Positions 1 to 13,300 of a stretch of 64,000 nt of DNA are shown one piece after another. How positions within the stretch are numbered: the stretch's first letter is position 1; every line of letters begins with the position of its first letter. The DNA lies in NCBI GenBank assembly GCA_000711775.1, contig ARYC01017065.1, positions 1-64,000 of the forward strand, written 5' to 3'. A model generated the notes under the pieces. The model did not search any database and was not told where the DNA came from. It saw nothing but the letters and a program-made list of their open reading frames with translations. Source of the DNA: Oxytricha trifallax. Its lineage: Eukaryota > Ciliophora > Spirotrichea > Sporadotrichida > Oxytrichidae. The position numbers and the translations under genes are program-made.

Positions 1-150
1 GAGTCCTAAATTTCATCTTACACTCATTAAGCAACGAGTTATTGACCATTTGTGGAGATTCCACTCTAAATCATAAGAATTTGGTCATAGATTTCAATCA
101 CTGCCAATCATTTTATAAGATGGACAGTAAAAACTACTAATAGCTACCAA
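1..150 (+). CDS. Unassigned coding block at the window edge
   Basis: With TAA/TAG read as Gln this stretch is open for about 49 codons and reads like protein, for example LIKQRVIDHLWRFHSKSQEF near its start. It is cut by the window edge on the left. On the right it runs into A+T-rich sequence from about 150. It lies just upstream of paralog C, but I could not find a matching segment in paralogs A or B at the expected place, so it is either a divergent or reordered block of paralog C or part of another gene. I do not recognise the family. Confidence 0.35.
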
Positions 151-330
151 GATAAGAATTTAGTCAACAAATTTAAGAATTCTGTTATATAATCTAGCAA
201 TACTGCTTTAAATTATCAAAATCAACAAATACTACTATAAGTGTTAAAATACAAACGAAATGTAAAGTTGGTTAAAATTAATATAATATAATTTGGTTTT
301 GATTAATTTCTACAATTTCCTATTTTTATC

Positions 331-2146
331 TATTTTAGCAATAATAAACATTCTATTTAATATGGGATTGTTCTTTAATTTATAATTAAATTTCTATTTC
401 TTCATATCAATGATTCTAACTTTAGTAAAATTATCCAAAAAACTGAACATAAAAATTAGATAAACTCTGATAGATAGAAAATAGAGAATAAAATAAGAAT
501 AAATTCACTTTTAATTAAGAATCAAAGATGTGGAACAGCAATTAGAATAAGAAGTATTAGAAAGTTTGAAAATGTAAAATTAATCAAAATTATAGAGGTT
601 TGAAATTACTAATTAATTTAATGAACTTTATTTAAAATTTAGGTTATTTCTATAAATTCCAAGCATTTAAAGTTGTGCAAAAGAATTGATTAGCTAGTAA
701 ATTCTTATATTAAAAGTTCTCTCTCACTTTAATATGATTAAATTAAATTAAAATTTTCATAAGAAGCCCCAAAAAATTATTATCATTATAAACTAAAGAA
801 ACAGGATTGGACTTGAGTTAGGAAGATTTTGACAGTATTTTAGAAAATAGAATTGAACATAAATATAGCTATGTTTAGGGATTTTATTTCCTGGAATTTA
901 TTTTTATATTAATTATAAATTGCAAATTTTTATGTCTAGTAAGATTTCAAATATTTAGTTAAACAGAATTCAGTCATTTTATAAATAAAAATGAATTAAG
1001 ATCTTATTTAACTTTAATTAGTAAATAAAGAAAAACCTATTAATTGATTGTATATACAAACTTATATTTATGAAAAACGAACTGTTAAATTATATTCCTA
1101 GTTTGATTTGCATTTAGAATAGTTATTTTATTATAAATAAAAATGATAAAGAGTTCAAGTCTTTTTTATTAGAGTAAAATGGAATTCTAAAATAATTATA
1201 TTTAATTTTCTAATTTTATATGGTAATTAATTATTGTTAGACTTTTAAGTTAAATTTTCTATAAATAAACATGATGATTTTAATATAAAAACCAAGATAA
1301 TAAATATAGATATTATGATAATTATGAACATATTTACATTTGGCTCGATTATATGTCATAGTGCTTATTTTGTTTGAATATTTATTTTTTAAAAATTAAA
1401 ATGTTAACCAATTTCCTTCAAATTTAAGAATTTAATTTTAACTGTAATTTTTTGTAATAAATACACTAATTAATTTAGTTTTTATTTTAAGCCCCTTTTA
1501 TTTAAGCAAAAACTAAAATAAAAGATACTTAGTAAAATAAGAATTAATTATAATAAGCATTTCAGCAAGACAAAGTTTAAAAATACGATTTAGTAAATAA
1601 GTCATACCAAAACTACAACATTACATCAAGCCAAGATTTAAGCTTAGAAACAAGCATGGAAAATTTATGCATATTTCTTTTTAAAATTCGGTATTCATAA
1701 ACCTATATAACAGTAATACTTTTAATTTAAACTAAAATACACAAGTAATAATTGAATAAATAAATTTGCATTAAATTTTAATTAAATATAATAAAACCAA
1801 AAATAATTAATAATATTAAACCTTTTTATTCAGTCATCATTTAAATTTGATTTAAAGCATAAAAAAACAAAAAGGACTTTTACCCATTGGAAAGGTTCAA
1901 GCTTAATAGTCATTGATATAAAATATAAATCAAAACCATTAACTACCTATCTTTGCAAATCAAATTGAGAAAATAAATAAATTATTTATATTAATTTTAT
2001 ATTTATTAAATCAGTAATTGAAACCAGAAATAACTCCATATCAATAAGCTGAAATTATAAGAGAAAATTTTAATTAATTGCTAATTGAACAAAGAATCAA
2101 ATAAATAGAGAAACAGTCAATAATTGGAGATATTAAAAGAATGTGA
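331..2146 (+). CDS. Paralog C: 3' part of large multispanning membrane protein gene
   Basis: This is the third copy of the family also seen at 4202-18620 and 44292-56748; only the 3' coding blocks are inside the window. The first block (331 to about 600) holds the last membrane segment (INILFNMGLFFNLQ) followed by a charged, Gln-rich tail with coiled-coil character (LIDRKQRIKQEQIHFQLR). Further blocks lie near 796-915 (LDLSQEDFDSILENR), 1490-1670 (ITSSQDLSLETSMENL), 1820-1925 and 2020-2146, ending IGDIKRM and TGA at 2144-2146. Blocks are separated by A+T-rich IESs. It is the intact reference for the insertion sites at 16474 and 55314. UAR=Gln is required throughout. The function of the family is unknown. 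Confidence 0.7.
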
Positions 2147-2360
2147 AACATCTAATTAAATTCTATTCAATTTATTAATTTTTATTAGGTTTTGAATATA
2201 TTTGTCAAAATTCTTTTTTAGGGACTTGAAAAACTATAAATAAATATTAACTTTTAAAATGTTCTTTAAGACAATCATAATTTAAATAAAATATATATTT
2301 ATAGTTGAAAATTGAAAACTAAAATATGAATATTATTAGATCACCCCGAGTGACCCCCTA

Positions 2361-3293
2361 AAAAATGAATTCCCCCTAATAAACATGATTTAAAATGATA
2401 AATAAATGCTTAAGTTCTGTATTGATTTACTAAATTACTTGTTAATCAAATAATAAATATTAAAAACGACTTAGAATTTTAAAAAATTGCATTTGATTTA
2501 AATATATCTTTGATGCTATTTTTTAATTTTTGTCAACTGTCACTGATTGCGCCGACAATTTTAGAAATATTCTTCCATTAAAAAATATATTTAATTTGAA
2601 TTTATATTATCTATCAACTCGATTCGTAAAGTATTTATCTCTAAAAATGCTTTCTATAGAGAAATATAAAAAATTTTCAAACTAAATCAAGTCATTTCGT
2701 TTTTAAAATCATTAGTAAGAATAAATTTGTCAAAAATTAATTATACTTTTAGATTAAATTATTATGAATATATTTAAATAAATTTGTTTTAAACTATTTA
2801 TATTAAGTTTAATATTTTTTTTTATAAAATGATAATTCTAAACAAGATAATTTTATTGTATTCATCACATATTTATTTAAATATATTCATAATAATTTAA
2901 TCTAAAAGTATAATTAATTTTTGACAAATTTATTCTTACTAATGATTTTAAAAACGAAATGACTTGATTTAGTTTGAAAATTTTTTATATTTCTCTATAG
3001 AAAGCATTTTTAGAGATAAATACTTTACGAATCGAGTTGATAGATAATATAAATTCAAATTAAATATATTTTTTAATGGAAGAATATTTCTAAAATTGTC
3101 GGCGCAATCAGTGACAGTTGACAAAAATTAAAAAATAGCATCAAAGATATATTTAAATCAAATGCAATTTTTTAAAATTCTAAGTCGTTTTTAATATTTA
3201 TTATTTGATTAACAAGTAATTTAGTAAATCAATACAGAACTTAAGCATTTATTTATCATTTTAAATCATGTTTATTAGGGGGAATTCATTTTT
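2361..3293. repeat. Perfect inverted repeat, 423-bp arms, 87-bp loop
   Basis: Left arm 2361-2783 is the exact reverse complement of right arm 2871-3293; I found no mismatch by eye. The loop is 2784-2870. Each outer end carries GAATTCCCCC / GGGGGAATTC. No gene-like reading frame stands out in the arms. Such perfect arms mean recent origin, gene conversion, or an amplification or sequencing fold-back artefact. Confidence 0.9.
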
Positions 3294-3385
3294 GAAGTGA
3301 GAGAATTGGTTGGGGAGTACCTCAGTTTATGGTGGGGTGAGGTACATTAGTTTATGGGGAAGAGTGGAAGGTACCTCGGGTTGAG
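3294..3385. repeat. G-rich tract with TACCTCA / TGAGGTA inverted motif
   Basis: Strikingly G-rich for its surroundings. TACCTCA at about 3318 is followed by a run of GTTTATGG and GGGG and then by TGAGGTA, and a third GGTACCTC occurs near 3370. GTTTATGG is repeated. It borders the perfect palindrome on its right side and appears to be part of the same element. Confidence 0.5.
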
Positions 3386-3399
3386 GAATAATATTTTAT

Positions 3400-4201
3400 A
3401 CATCTTAAACCAATTTACTATTCTAATTTTTAATATATCTTTAAAAATATGACAAAGATAAAATCTTAAAGTTTTACAAATTTAATAATATATGAATTTT
3501 TGCTCTTTTAAATCATCTTTTTTTTTTTCTTTTTTCTATCCTCGTCATATTGAATTTATTTAGATATTAATTTTTACGCTAGTAGAAATTATATTTTTAA
3601 TAAACTTTATGTTTTTAATTAACCAGGCATTTATAAAGATTTTTACGAAATCAATAATAATTAAAGTTTATGAAACTAACATATTTTTTTATTTTTCAAA
3701 TTACTAAGAAAAGTTATTTCTAGTCGCATCGTGTAATATTTTTTAAGAAATCTAAATTATATTTGAATATGCTCAATTTTTTTGGTTTTTTATTGGGGTT
3801 TTTGTGATGGATTTATATGCACAAATAAATTCTGATTTAATTGAATATTCAAAGATTCGTAGAATTTTATTGGTCAGTTGTGTTTATTTGTAATTTATAT
3901 AATTTTAGATCAATTGTAAATTTTTAGTTTAAAATTTTTGTATAATTTACTTAAAATAAAAATGAAATATTTCTCTTCCAATTTTTAATTTGTCATTACC
4001 AGCATTCTCAATGATTGAATGGTTTTATTCAAGCTTTTCTTTCCATAAGAATAATAATTATTTATATATTTATACGTAAATATTAAAATTGAAGATTCAA
4101 AAGTTAAAAAGGCAATCATTTTGATTTAATTATATTAAATGATTACTTAATTTTCATTATTAATGATTGTAATTAAATATAGTATTTTTCTATAAATATA
4201 A
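3400..4201. other. A+T-rich spacer before paralog A
   Basis: No coding block, RNA gene or element was recognised here. It must contain the promoter and 5' untranslated region of paralog A, but I see no recognisable motif. Confidence 0.5.
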
Positions 4202-4340
4202 ATGAAATCTTTTTTATTTGTACTTTTGATCCTCATTCATAAAGCATAAATAACAAAATCAGTATAGTCCAATGTAAGACAATTTCCAATTCTGTATGAC
4301 CTCGATTCTTCTTTGGAGGAGGATGCAATAAGATTATTTT
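4202..4340 (+). CDS. First coding block of paralog A (signal peptide)
   Basis: ATG followed by a hydrophobic leader and then RQFPILYDLDSSLEEDAIRL. Paralog B has the matching RQFPILFE and LEEDAIRI segments, which fixes this start. After the leader the protein should be outside the membrane. The block ends into A+T-rich IES sequence. Confidence 0.75.
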
Positions 4341-7300
4341 AATTCTAATTTAAAAAAATAATATAATCAATAATTGATGAAAAAATTCCTTGTAGTTTTC
4401 ATAAATTTTTATTATAATTTTCAAAGTTTATTAAGATATATTAACAAACTACAATAACTTTATAAATCTTAAATTTAATCAATAAGTTTAGACATAGATG
4501 ACTATTTAAATTTCCTTGTTTTAGCAGTTGTTAAATGAAGTGATTCAATATAATTATTTATATATTTTTATAATTTAACACTCTTCTAAGCTATGACTTA
4601 CTTTAAATACAATAATAAATAAGCAAATGAAAATTACACACATACCTGTGAATTCCATTCAGGCTATCTCATTCATATATATTTATTAATCTTTTTGATT
4701 GTTTTAAATTACTTTAAAATTAGTGATTCATAACAATTTGCTGTTGAATTAAATTATTATTGATGCAAATGGTAAAGGAGCTCTCTTAATTTAATATTAA
4801 TAATGATTTCATAAAATTACTATTGATACTATTATTTATATTTTAAATTCTTGTATACTGGTTAAGATTCTATTAAAAATTTTGCTTTATTGCTCAAATA
4901 TAATTTTACATAAATCTATTCTAAAATAATCCTTTTCATTATTTATTATTGATCTTAATTAAAATTTTTTTCTAACATTAATGAGATTTGACATTGTTAA
5001 TAGAAAAATGGATCAGTTAATAACTTTTGATAGCAATAATTATTAGACCATTACTATTCTTATAAATTTATTTTATTAATATTTTTATCACAGTGACTTC
5101 TAGAAGTGGAATTAGAATTGTTGTGCTTTTGTTTGACTCATCTAGAAATTAATATAAACATTTGTAATTAAATTAATTTAGAAACATTGAAAATTAAGCA
5201 TCTATTTTGGTTTTTAATTGAAAAACGGATTAAGATCCTTTTTAGTACGAGTACAAAGTTGAATTGCCAAGTGGTGTGTACTATAGTTATATAAATTTTA
5301 TCAAGATTATAATCAATAATTAATTAGATATTTTGCCTTAAAATTATTTATTGTAAAATAAAAATTACTATAAAAACAGCATATTTGAGGTCAATGCAAG
5401 TAAATTGATTTTTTCAGTGTTTTATTTATATATTAATAAATAATTAAAAACAAGAGAAATATATAAAATTAACATACTCTATTTTATTAGAAGAACAGTT
5501 TCATGTAATTTGATGTCAAAATTCAATATATATTTTAGATATAAATTAATTTATTATATTTGATAGATATGCATTAGATATAAATAATTACGGGTATATG
5601 AAGGTCAAAAGACACATCTGTGATTATTGCGATCATTAAATATATTTATTATTTTATATTTAAAAAATATATAAATATGAATTAATCTTGCAATAATCAG
5701 TTTGTTCAGATTAATACTAAGTTATTCCACCTTAAGAATAAATAAGCAATAATACTATAAAGAATAAATATTTTGGCATTATTTTTTAATATTATTATTT
5801 AATGCTTTACAGAAATTAAAACTGGGATTAAACTAACCAGGTTATATATAATCATTTATGCTCTTTCTTCCCTTTGGTATCATTGGCGTCCTGTATTTGG
5901 AGATCGGGTTTTTGTATGCCTCCCAGGATTTTGTTACCCAGATGGGTGTTTAGTTTATTAAGGTTTATCCCCTTCACAATAATGCGGTTTTGTCACATAG
6001 GATCACACAAACCTATGCGTCGTGACAGTGCTTTAACTTCCTTATAATCAACCCTCTTCATGATATATGCTGATTATATTTTAATGGTGATTTTTTATTT
6101 AGAACCTTAATGCTGGTAAAAGCTCTTGAATACTAGAGCGCTATAGTGCCTCGTCGTGGAAATAACCCCATGTTGATATATAGGGTTTTCACCTTATTTC
6201 ACCCAGTAAGTAGAGAACTTTCTGGGGTCTGAGCGGTCTGCTCTTTGCTCCTAGTACTATTTCTCCTGTTCTTACCCCATGCGATAAGAAATAGTAGTGC
6301 CAAGTATTTTTATTACGAAATACATGACCGTATGGTGGGCTTTCTGACGTATTCTGAGGAGGCTCTCAGATTCGGGGTTTACCCCGTAAAAACAGGAGGT
6401 AGATACGGTTTCTATCCCGGGGTACTGGAATCGGTCGGAATATATACTCCCTACATACTAGTAGGTCGAAACCATATATTGGTATTTTTTAAGAATTTGT
6501 AGGTATTTTCATTAGCTCTGTAACTTAAATTAGTTACCTATGCTATCTTGATATTCAATAATTATAACTTATACTGTATATGATAATTAAATAAAAGTAA
6601 GTTTAATTAAAAATAATTAAATTATATTTAATATAAGCAATAACAGTAACATAAACATTAATACCGTTTCCCCAGGAACTGGTTTAGACCCAGAAATTCG
6701 AAAAAATCAAGTTACCAATAGTGCATTTAGTTAATGCAAAATAAAATTATGATCAAAATTTTGTTAAATTGCATTTATTTTTAAATCTATTAATACGGCT
6801 ACTGCTCTCAAATCATTTATTTAATTTATATTTATATTATAAATTTTTAATAATTTATTGTTAAATCTATAAAAATTAAAAAATTAACTTAAAAATAAAT
6901 GAGTGTATATATTAAATTATTGATAAAATAGAAAAAAATCGTGAAAGGAAAAAAATAAACATAATTACACATGCCTAATAATAAAAAATCGAAAGTTATA
7001 TTACATTATTGTGGCAAAAAGTTTAAAATATAAAATCTACTATGCAAAATAAGAATAGTATTTAAAACTAACTATATATCAGGTATTTTTAATTTTTTTA
7101 AATTAATTTTTTAACTGTTTATTGTTCAGTGCAATGTGGTAGCGTATTCTCTATTTAATTTGATTTTAAAAAATATTTTTAGAAGATGTATTCATATTAA
7201 GCTTTTTTTTAAAAATATTTAAGTGCGAGTATAAGAATATACTTAAATTTTGGGGGGGGAAGTTTCCTGCCCCCGTGCAGTTTCCCTTCCCCTATGGAAG

Positions 7301-10300
7301 TTTCCTGCCACCAATTTTATGTTTTTAATTGTTTGGCAATAAAAATATTAAAAAATGTAAAATTTATTTTCAATTATATTTACCATTTACTAACAACTTT
7401 TAATGATATATAATTTTCAAAGTAGATTATTAATTTTTTCAAATTATAAATTAAAAAAAAATGCTAAAATAATTGTTTTTTATTAATAACTAATATGGAT
7501 TCATTAAAATTTGAATTTATTAAACATATTTTTATAGTAGGTCAGGAAATTTACTTTTTTGTGGGCAGGGAACTTCCTCCGTTGGGTGCATCTTAAATTT
7601 TGGTGCAGGAAAATTCCCCCCCCATTTTATAAATATATTAAATATTAAATTTTATGAGTTTGATTATGTAATTTTAAAAAATCTAGTGATTTATGATAAA
7701 AGTATACTTATATTATATTATTTTAAGTGTAAGAATATAGATTTAGAGAAAAGTTTTTATCGCATTTTTAATTACAATGAATAATTATAAAATTTTTAAT
7801 TCGTTAGAAGTATATTTAAAATATTTTTTCATTTTAAATGATATTTAAGATTTATAATAAGAGAAAAATTATACAATTTATATATAATGGTATATTATCA
7901 AAATAATTTAAATTTTCCAGAAAAATGTAAATTCTAAATTATATTCAACTCAGTTAATTTATATGTTTTTATTTTAAATATAAGAAAATTAATGATATAA
8001 TCGTAGTTAAAGATTCCTTAACTTCCCCAACTTAACACTTCTTATAGAATTATATTTATTTATTTAATTTCTATGCAATGGCCTATTACCAAGCAAAAAA
8101 TATATTAATATAATTTATATTTAAAGCTTTAGATAACTTTGTTTAAATAACGGGATATTTAAACTTAAGAACTGCAACAGTTAAAAGATATAGTTCTGCA
8201 AAATAATCTTCGAAATTATATACTATTTTAAAATAATTTATAATATCTGCACTTGATTCAACTCATCTTAGATTTTTAAAAGGGTTAAATTATAGTGAAT
8301 AATATTGGGGAAACTTATAAATTTAAAATTTTAGAAATATAAAATTAACGAAATAATGAAAATAAGCCTGCAAAAGTTGGTCTAATTTTACAATAGTGGG
8401 CTTATTCTTGATTGAATAAATATTATGCTTGAAATTAATTTATCTAATTCCTAGAGTAATATAACTCGGCAGTGCAAAACTTGAACCAATAATATTTTTA
8501 TGAGTATAATATCCCATCATTAATTTTAAATAATATTACAGGGTATTTTCAGGGTTAAAATCATGATTCTAAAGGTAAAAACAAAAAGGTTTTTAACTGT
8601 GATTTCAATAAGGCTATAACTATTTTATAGTTTATTATTATATATGCTATAAATTTTGAAAATATTTAATATAAAAACAACTTCTTACATAAAATTATTA
8701 TAAAATTAAATTTCAAATTATATAAATAACATTTACGAGTAATCAATTATAAATCATTAAGTTAATTTGTTTCATTTTATTTTTTTAAAATTAGACTTGA
8801 TTTATAGGGAAATGAGGTTATTTGCTTAGAAATATAATTAAATATTAATTTTATAAATAAAGTGTTTTTTAACAGAAATATTTTTTAATTTAAAGCAAAA
8901 TTTAATAAAATAAACTATAAAATAATTATAGCCTTATTGACATCAGAGTTGAACCAAATTTTGTTTTCACTTTAATATTATGATTATTGGTCCTTTTAAT
9001 ACCCTGTATAAACTATATAAGATTTATGAGGGAATGATATGCTCAAAGAACTATTATAGATTCAGGTTCTCCCTCATATAACTCTAATAAAAAAAACATG
9101 TAAATTTAAAACATTCATTGAAAAGAGATTTAAGTAGACTATATAAATAGGAATTAATATTATTAGAAGTTAATTAATATTTATTTTAAAGATATTGTAA
9201 TAATTTTCAATAGTAATTTACACTAATATAATTTCCTCTTTTTTAATTAATATATAAAATTTGAAAGTATTCCTTAAACATTATTAAATAATAAAGAAAA
9301 AATTAGCCTCAATTTTTAAGCCAGAAAATTGCCAAAAGCTCTTATGATTTTGTCCTAACTTACTATTTTATAAATTTATTTAAAAAAATATAATTAATAT
9401 TTGTTTTTTAACATATAAACTTGGGGATACTACGTAGACAAGGTAGACTGCATTTATTCAAATTCAGCAAATCAAAATAGAAAACTATTCATATATAACA
9501 TAAGTCCAAATTCAGGATGCATTTCTTTTGATATTTATTATACTGATCTTGAAGGTTATATTTATATTAATTTTATCTGTTTTGTTTATATTTTATTATT
9601 TATTATTAATCAAGCCAATTAGTTAAACACGACTCTATAAATAATAAATATAAAAAAGAATAAAAAATAAAGTTATAACGAAAGAATAATATATATATAT
9701 TCTATAGTACAAATTTATTGAAGAATGGGTAAAATTAAATTTCACTTTAATTGGAGCAAATATTTAAAAATCATTTCCAATTATTACTTGAATTAAAATT
9801 ACATTTTAAATTAAGCAACAAGCATTACAATTAATAATGCATTTCTTTACATCAATCCACAATCTTTATAAAATAATAGTTTAATTTTAGTAGTAATCTA
9901 GTAATTTGCCAATAGAAACAAATAAGATTTGCAGAGCATTAAGTCCACCAAATATTACATAAATTACTTTCGAATTATATTTATATTTTTTATTTTCTTT
10001 GAATTGGGAGAGCCTTCTCCGTAGTATTTTTATTTCCCCAAGGTAGATATAGACGTACCAGGGTGGGATCCTTGGAACACCAACACTTGTAAAACTTACA
10101 TTGTATATAGCCTTTTCCCACCGTGTTTTATTTATAATATTTTTACCAAATCCATTAACAAGTAGTCACATTATATCAAGAATATAAATATATTGTTTTT
10201 AATTATAAAATTATTATTTATAAATATAATATATTCTCAATAGTGTAGCATCTCATAACGATTCGCATGTGGCTTTCAAAATGTATGAAAATCCATAACA

Positions 10301-13300
10301 ATTATATACTCAGTCAAGTTACTCTTATAAATAAGCTAATATTATTTCTATTATTAAAATACCAGCAAAAAATTAAATTAAAAATAGGAACAAAATTACT
10401 AATAATATATTGTAGGTCAAAAAGTAATTAAGTTCTTAAATTGATATGCTTATTTAAATGAAATATCTTATTATAAACTATAAAAGATCCTTAGTTCATT
10501 ATTATTATTAATATTCATGAAAGTATTTTAATAGAGTATAGATATTATTTTTAAATTAATACTTAATCTTTTCTTCAATATATAAGCCAAATAAATTATA
10601 TGGACATATATGGCCTATTCTTATATTATAATTCAAGTTTACTAATTAATATAATAATTATTATATAATTTATCCTAATAATTTATATTCCAGCAATATT
10701 AATTAACTCTGTTCAATATTAGATAAATGATTAAAGCAAAGTGTTAAATATTTATATAAAATATAAAGGCTAATACACGTCTACTGTCTTTAATTATAGG
10801 ATTTCTTGTGATATATAAAAATATTAAATATAAATTAAGTGACAAATTGCTTTTTTATCAGAATTAATCTCAGATTCTAATTGAATATGAAGTGGGTTCT
10901 GGTATTTAAACATTTCAATTTGCTGACAAATACTATTTTTCTTATGCGGCATGTGCACTAGATTTAATATTATAATATAATTAATTGTAATTTAGACTAC
11001 AAAATCAAGATATTTAATGAGTAATATGAATAAAGCTTACCAGCGTTCTTAACCTATGATAGCAAACTCAAAAACATAAATTTTTGAGAAGAAAAATAAA
11101 ATAAATTATTTGACTAATAGATTTAAATTTTAATTTTTTTATAAATTAACAAGTAAAATATTATTTTTCTAATTTTTTATTTGATTATTTTTTTATTTTG
11201 ATGGGGGGGGGGGGGAATTTCCAGCCCAGTGTTCTGATAAAAATTGAATTTTAAAAAAAATTTCTTGTTAAGGAAATTACTATACTTCTTTTTTGTTTGT
11301 TATTCTTTATAATTACAAGAAACAACTTTTAATGATTTTTACTTTTATGAGATTTAGGATTTATTACCTTATTTTTAAATATTTTAAATATTTATCTTTT
11401 TAAACTTTAAATTTTCATCTATAAATTTGAATCTAGATTTATGGAAAAATTATTGATTATTTTATTATTCCAATATATTTTTTAATTTTATTCAAATTAG
11501 TAAATTAAAAACAATTTTCCCTAGTTAAGGATTAAATCTTAATCTCTAACAATAAGTGAGTTTATAAACATTTATATAAAATAATTTTTATAATTATTAA
11601 TAAAATTATACAATAAAAATTTACTTCCCAGAGAACTTTCTCCTATATTTGTTTAATTTAATCAAAAGCTTAGAAATTAATACTAGCAGTTAAGCTGATG
11701 TAAGCATTTATACTTTTGCAGCAGTATTTATGACTTAAAGTAATGAAATGAAAGCAGGTATTCCAATATTTATCAAGATTTCAAGCAAAGAAATCAATTC
11801 AAGTTCTCCTTATTATATAAGTGAAAACATTACTAATAGTAGTAACACAAATACCAATTAATTATTAATTGTAAATATATTAATTTAATTCTTTGAATTC
11901 AAATGATTGCAATATTTAAGATATTAAAATGTTTGCAAAGACAACTTTAAAATATAATTTAATCATATTAATAGATATTAAACTTAGTCAATATTATTAC
12001 CATAATGCATACAATCATATATTCATGAATTTAATAATTATATAATTAATGAAGTTGAGTTAGGAAAAACTAAGTCATTTACAATGTTTGAATAAGAAAT
12101 TTTGACATTTAAAATAATTCATTTAGTTTCAATCTTTATAAGTAAATTATAGAAAAAAATATTACTATGCATTTTTCATTATATAAATTTTTAGAAAATT
12201 TTAAAGACTAATTTTCTTTAAATTACTCATAAAGTAATACTTAAATAATTTACATTTACACCATAGACTGCGAATATAGGCGAGTATAAAATATTAATTT
12301 CAATAAGAGATAAAAACAAAAAACTACTCAAAATTATAAATTAGTTATATTTTATAAATTGCAAGTTTCAATTTGATTGTTTAGAAACGACCAATTAGTA
12401 ATAAAGGGTGTTATAATAAAGACTTGTGTTAACCCTATATTCTCGATATTAATATGGAAGGCTTGATGACCATAAATTGAATAATAATTAAAAATAATTT
12501 TACAAATTATTAATTTTAAGTTTATATTTTCCAAAAGCAATTGGAATTCCAAGTTCTGATTTATATTAAAATGTTACTTAAGATCTCGCCTTCAAAATAA
12601 TTTATCTAATTTCATAAGTAAATATAATTTTTAGTAGCAAATAAGTAGAATCATACGTAAATTATATTAGTTAGATTGTTTTAGTTAATATCCTGATTGA
12701 AAATGTTAAGTATTAATTATATTTCCGATTAATTGTTTCTAAAATCAAACATGTATAGAAATAATTGGATTAATAAAAACTCATATTTAGATGTGCAGTT
12801 TCAACATCTAATAAACCCTATTTTTTATAACTATCTGAGGGCTCATGAATTTCAGATAACATATAATTCATAAATTCAGTTAGCATAAATGATTTTACAA
12901 AATAAAAGGTCGTTTTATAATTAGGATTCAAAAACCCATAGTAAAAATATTAATTTATAAAAATGTATTTTTGATAGTACATATCTTAACAGGATGTAAA
13001 ATTAATTTATCGTCATATTATCATATAGGGATATGACACTATTTATGTAATTTTCAAAGACAATTTTATTTTTATTTTTAATCGTTTCTTCCGAAGCAAT
13101 AAAAACCCCAAAACCCCTAATGAGTTCTATATTTATTTTGATTGATGTGAGTAATGTTGGGGATTAGGGTTTCTTTTGGTTATGAAACATCCTTTTCATG
13201 CTGATTTAAAAAATAAAAAATAATTTTCTGAGATAACCTTTTTGCAGACATTATATATAAAAACTTTTAGATTTTAAAATGAAATGTTTAATTTTGCAAC

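Larger units (their letters stand above)
2329..3395. mobile_element. Foldback-type element with weak terminal inverted repeats
   Basis: The left end (AATATTATTAGATCACCCCG) and the reverse complement of the right end (AATATTATTCCTCAACCCGA) match over most of about 25 bp. Inside lie a large perfect inverted repeat (2361-3293) and a G-rich tail (3294-3385). It sits in the spacer between the stop codon of paralog C and the start of paralog A. No coding sequence was recognised. The family is unknown; it could also be a tandem of two unrelated repeats. Confidence 0.45.

Noticed and set aside
6245-6502. Stand-alone 85-residue nuclear gene
   Set aside because: It is only the 3' part of a longer frame that starts at 5858 and needs UGA=Trp; treated as a mitochondrial-like insert.
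13101-13117. C4A4 repeat as a real macronuclear telomere or chromosome end
   Set aside because: A matching inverted copy lies at 14279-14293, with AAT target duplications and an empty site in the paralog, so it is a transposon end.
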